Origin: Fimenecus sp964527585
GTDB lineage: Bacteria; Bacillota; Clostridia; Oscillospirales; Acutalibacteraceae
DNA: 25,861 bases
Direction: 5' to 3'
Assembly: GCA_964527585.1 (NCBI GenBank)
Contig: CAZGPE010000022.1
Span: forward strand, 1-25,861
Part shown: positions 23,587 through 25,861 of the stretch, in pieces
Layout of the letters: each line of letters opens with the position of its first letter
Numbering within the stretch: position 1 is the first letter of the stretch
Made by a program: the position numbers and the translations under genes
Notes under the pieces: generated by a model
Database searches by the model: none
Told to the model about the DNA's origin: nothing
What the model saw: only the letters and a program-made list of their open reading frames with translations

Positions 23587-24284
23587 AAATTTTATCGGTT
23601 GAATGTTCATCCCTTAGTGCGAGTGTTGCGCTTACGCAGGATGAAAAGGTAATAGCGGAGAGTTTTCTCAATACGGGGCTTACTCATTCTCAAACCCTTA
23701 TGCCTATGGTGGAAAACATACTTAAAAATACACAAACCGAAATTTCCGATGTGGATGTTCTGTCGGTCAGTACGGGTCCCGGTTCGTTTACGGGTGTACG
23801 CATAGGTGTTTCGGCGCTTAAAGGACTTGCTGCCGCACAGAATAAGCAGTGTTTCGGCGTTTCTTCGCTTGAGGCTATAGCCTATCCGTTTAAGGACAGC
23901 GAAAGCGTTGTGTGTGCGGTGATGGATGCCCGTTGCAATCAGGTGTATACAGCTTCTTTTTTGAACGGAGAACGCATTTCTCCCGATGAAGCGATATTGA
24001 TTGACGAACTTGAGGAAAAACTCCGAAATCTCGGAAAAAAAGTCGTTTTTGCGGGCGACGGGGCACGGATGTGTTTTGAACGCTTGAAAGACAAGTTGCC
24101 CGATGTATCTTCGGCGGATCCTCAAAGGCAGTATGCAAAGGCATCGAGTGTTTGCCTCTTGACATATAACAAAATTTGTAAAAACGGTGAAAAGACGGTT
24201 TCGGCCAATGAACTTTTGCCGATGTATCTGAGATTGCCTCAGGCTCAAAGAGAACTTAACAGTAAATTAAAAAAAGGAGAATAA
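23583..24284 (+). CDS. tsaB: tRNA t6A biosynthesis protein TsaB
   Basis: TsaB is the non-catalytic ASKHA-fold partner of TsaD in t6A synthesis. The 233-residue protein begins KILSVECSSLSASVAL and carries the family signature VSTGPGSFTGVRIGVSALKG, followed by MDARCNQVYTASF. The C-terminal half is less conserved, as usual. It overlaps tsaE by four bases (ATGA), the standard coupled arrangement. The ribosome site of the following rpiB overlaps its end. Confidence 0.94.
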   Translation: MKILSVECSSLSASVALTQDEKVIAESFLNTGLTHSQTLMPMVENILKNTQTEISDVDVLSVSTGPGSFTGVRIGVSALKGLAAAQNKQCFGVSSLEAIAYPFKDSESVVCAVMDARCNQVYTASFLNGERISPDEAILIDELEEKLRNLGKKVVFAGDGARMCFERLKDKLPDVSSADPQRQYAKASSVCLLTYNKICKNGEKTVSANELLPMYLRLPQAQRELNSKLKKGE

Positions 24285-24287
24285 AAT

Positions 24288-24731
24288 ATGCTTTATTTAG
24301 GTGCGGACCACGGCGGTTATGAACTTAAGGAGTCCATAAAAAAACATCTTGACGAACAGGGAATCGAATACGAGGATTGCGGAACTTATTCAGCCGATTC
24401 GGTAGACTATGCGCTTATTGCGAAAGCAACTTGCGATAAAATCACAGCCGGAGAGGGAAACAGAGGAATTCTCTGCTGCGGAACGGGTATCGGCATTTCA
24501 ATGGCGGCAAATAAAGTAAACGGCATCAGAGCGGCTTGCTGTTCGGATTATTTCAGCGCAAAATATACAAGACTTCACAATGATGCCAATGTTTTGTGTA
24601 TGGGCGGCCGTGTTGTAGGAGCGGGTCTCGCAATCGAACTTGTCGATGTTTTTCTTAACACCGAATTTGAGGGTGGAAGACATCAAAGAAGAATAGATCA
24701 GCTTAAAGATATCGAAAACGCTCAAAAATAA
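24288..24731 (+). CDS. rpiB: Ribose-5-phosphate isomerase B
   Basis: RpiB interconverts ribose-5-phosphate and ribulose-5-phosphate in the pentose phosphate pathway. The 147-residue protein shows LGADHGGYELKESIK, GILCCGTGIGISMAANK with the catalytic-type Cys in CCGTG, and ARL-type ribose-phosphate contacts near YTRLHNDANVLCMGGRVVG. AAAGGAG precedes ATG 24288, three bases after the tsaB stop. Its product feeds PRPP, which Upp downstream consumes. Sugar-phosphate isomerases of the LacAB group are relatives, but the length and motifs fit RpiB. Confidence 0.94.
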   Translation: MLYLGADHGGYELKESIKKHLDEQGIEYEDCGTYSADSVDYALIAKATCDKITAGEGNRGILCCGTGIGISMAANKVNGIRAACCSDYFSAKYTRLHNDANVLCMGGRVVGAGLAIELVDVFLNTEFEGGRHQRRIDQLKDIENAQK

Positions 24732-24732
24732 C

Positions 24733-24761
24733 TTGTTTTTATTTCGGCGTTGTTATATAAT
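24733..24761 (+). promoter_or_regulatory. Sigma-A promoter of upp
   Basis: TTGTTT (24733-24738), 17-bp spacer and perfect TATAAT (24756-24761), directly after the rpiB stop and 36 bp before the upp ATG. Confidence 0.68.
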
Positions 24762-24797
24762 TATCGGTGAATGAAAAGAGATATGGAGGAAAATAAA

Positions 24798-25427
24798 ATG
24801 GCAAATGTTACAATAACCAATCATCCGCTTATTCAGCATAAACTCAGCATTTTGAGAGATAAAAATACCGGTTCCAAAGAGTTCCGTGCTCTTATTTCGG
24901 AAATCGCAACTCTTCTTTGCTACGAAGCGACAAGAGACCTTCCGCTTGAAGAAGTAGAGGTTGAAACACCGGTAGCGGTTGCTAAATCAAAAGTTATTGC
25001 GGGTAAAAAACTCGCTTTTGTTCCGATTTTGCGTGCGGGTATCGGAATGGTAGACGGCGTTCTTTCGCTTGTTCCTTCCGCAAAGGTCGGACATATAGGT
25101 ATGTACAGAGATCCCGAAACGGCTCTTCCCGTTCCTTATTATTGCAAACTCCCCTCGGACATTTCTCAGCGTGAAGTTTTCGTTGTGGATCCGATGCTTG
25201 CAACGGGCGGTTCGGCAATTGATGCCATCAATCAGATTAAAGCATACAATCCGAAGTCAATTAAATTTATGTGCATAATCGCAGCACCCGAAGGAATCGA
25301 AGCGCTTACAAAGGCTCATCCCGATGTTGATGTTTTCTGTGCCGCTTGCGATGAATGTCTCAATGAGCATAAATACATAGTTCCCGGTCTCGGTGATGCC
25401 GGAGACAGAATTTTCGGTACAAAATAA
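24798..25427 (+). CDS. upp: Uracil phosphoribosyltransferase
   Basis: Upp salvages uracil to UMP with PRPP. The 209-residue protein, the usual length, begins ANVTITNHPLIQHKLSILRD and has FVPILRAGIGMVDGVLSLVP, the PRPP motif VDPMLATGGSA, and the uracil-binding C-terminal PGLGDAGDRIFGTK. I use ATG 24798 because GGAGG lies 8 nt before it; ATG 24771 would add nine residues inside the leader. A strong hairpin follows the gene and overlaps the spoIIID ribosome site. Confidence 0.97.
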   Translation: MANVTITNHPLIQHKLSILRDKNTGSKEFRALISEIATLLCYEATRDLPLEEVEVETPVAVAKSKVIAGKKLAFVPILRAGIGMVDGVLSLVPSAKVGHIGMYRDPETALPVPYYCKLPSDISQREVFVVDPMLATGGSAIDAINQIKAYNPKSIKFMCIIAAPEGIEALTKAHPDVDVFCAACDECLNEHKYIVPGLGDAGDRIFGTK

Positions 25428-25452
25428 TACGGAAAATTCATCAAGAATAATT

Positions 25453-25500
25453 AAGCCCTCTTTTTCATATCTATTATTGATATGAAAAGGGGGCTTTCGT
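25453..25500 (+). terminator. Terminator of upp, overlapping the spoIIID ribosome site
   Basis: AAGCCC and TTTTCATATC (25453-25471) pair with GATATGAAAA and GGGCTT (25479-25496) with a small internal bulge, followed by TTCGTTTT. The 3' arm contains AAAAGGGGG, which is also the Shine-Dalgarno site of spoIIID eight bases downstream. Readthrough RNA would therefore hide that site. Confidence 0.78.
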
Positions 25501-25501
25501 T

Positions 25502-25792
25502 TTGAATTATACAGTTGAAGACCGTGCCGCAGAACTCGGAGAATATATCGTAAAAAACAACGCAACAGTCCGTACCGCCGCAAAAGTGTTCGGCGTAAGC
25601 AAAAGCACAGTACATACGGATGTTTCGCAAAGGCTTAAGAAATCCGATTATTCATTATACCGTCAGGTGAGGAAAGTTCTTGATGAAAATAAAGCACAGC
25701 GTCATATAAGAGGCGGCATGGCAACAAAAGAAAAATACGAGGCTATAAAGAAGAATACTTCAAACACAGCAAATTCAACAGACAAAAAATAA
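25502..25792 (+). CDS. spoIIID: Sporulation transcriptional regulator SpoIIID
   Basis: SpoIIID is a small DNA-binding regulator active in the mother cell during endospore formation. The 96-residue protein shows the family pattern: a helix-turn-helix with VRTAAKVFGVSKSTVHTDV (about 24-42), then SQRL, and the basic C-terminal HIRGGMATKEKY that contacts DNA. It starts with TTG 25502, with AAAAGGGGG 8 nt upstream; no ATG is available at the family's usual N terminus. Its ribosome site lies in the upp terminator hairpin. In Bacillus it is transcribed by sigma-E; I could not identify a clear sigma-E promoter here. It is the strongest sign that the host lineage sporulates. Confidence 0.93.
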   Translation: MNYTVEDRAAELGEYIVKNNATVRTAAKVFGVSKSTVHTDVSQRLKKSDYSLYRQVRKVLDENKAQRHIRGGMATKEKYEAIKKNTSNTANSTDKK

Positions 25793-25825
25793 AAGCGAAT
25801 CGGTTTTTACGCCGATTCGCTTTTT
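25791..25825 (+). terminator. Terminator of spoIIID
   Basis: AAAAGCGAATCGG (25791-25803) pairs with CCGATTCGCTTTT (25812-25824), followed by T. Its first bases include the last two of the spoIIID stop codon. Confidence 0.88.
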
Positions 25826-25841
25826 GCGAAAGGAGTTTATA

Positions 25842-25861
25842 TTGATTTTATCAATACATTC
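25842..25861 (+). CDS. Start of a further gene, cut by window edge
   Basis: AAAGGAG (25829-25835) stands 6 nt before TTG 25842, giving an opening of M-I-L-S-I-H before the window ends. Seven codons or fewer are visible, so no function can be suggested. An mbl-like gene often follows spoIIID in Bacillus, but this opening does not look like it. Confidence 0.35.

Noticed and set aside
23607..24248. 213-residue minus-strand frame
   Set aside because: Covers tsaB in antisense, with no motif or ribosome site. It is a shadow of tsaB.

Overview
This window looks like chromosome from an endospore-forming, moderately AT-rich member of the Clostridia. The grounds are a SpoIIID regulator, the clostridial glgB-glgC-glgD-glgA glycogen set, a Gram-positive type LexA box in front of dinB, strong purine-rich Shine-Dalgarno sites, some TTG and GTG starts, and protein sequences that look like gut Ruminococcaceae/Oscillospirales relatives. 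The family-level placement is inference.

Layout. (1) 1-194: a minus-strand tRNA pair, Met(CAT) then Glu(TTC, cut by the window edge), with a consensus promoter. (2) 330-6398: a compact plus-strand phage head and packaging operon holding small terminase, large terminase, portal, prohead protease with a nested scaffold start, HK97-fold capsid and three neck-like proteins. It ends at a terminator. No tail, lysis, replication, repressor or integrase gene is present, and host genes lie on both sides, so the whole element is about 6 kb and all its frames are open. (3) 6541-12424: the glycogen operon glgBCDA, with promoter and terminator. (4) 12425-13640: a gene-poor island with tRNA-Arg(TCT), tRNA-His(GTG) and tRNA-Gln(TTG), surrounded by small GC-rich palindromic repeats. 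Two of these are 56-bp copies in inverted orientation. (5) 13610-19208: a livJHMGF-type ABC importer operon that runs into a type I phosphoribosyltransferase gene. (6) 19213-20542: dinB (DNA polymerase IV) under a LexA box. (7) 20560-23038, minus strand: rodA followed by an imidazolonepropionase/prolidase-like amidohydrolase, divergent from the next block. (8) 23155-25792: tsaE-tsaB (t6A tRNA modification), rpiB, upp and spoIIID, then the first codons of another gene.

How the genes work together. GlgC with GlgD makes ADP-glucose, GlgA polymerises it and GlgB branches the chain. The Liv-type importer brings in an amino acid or possibly another small nitrogen compound; the linked phosphoribosyltransferase raises the possibility of a purine-related substrate. 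TsaE and TsaB belong to the complex that makes t6A on ANN-decoding tRNAs. RpiB and Upp feed and use the ribose-phosphate/PRPP pool.

The best candidate for an undescribed system is the tail-less head operon, which keeps an intact terminase, portal, protease, scaffold, capsid and neck set in a host context. It could be a decaying prophage, a capsid-forming satellite-like element, or a domesticated DNA-packaging particle. A second signal worth attention is the spoIIID ribosome-binding site, which lies inside the 3' arm of the upp terminator hairpin.
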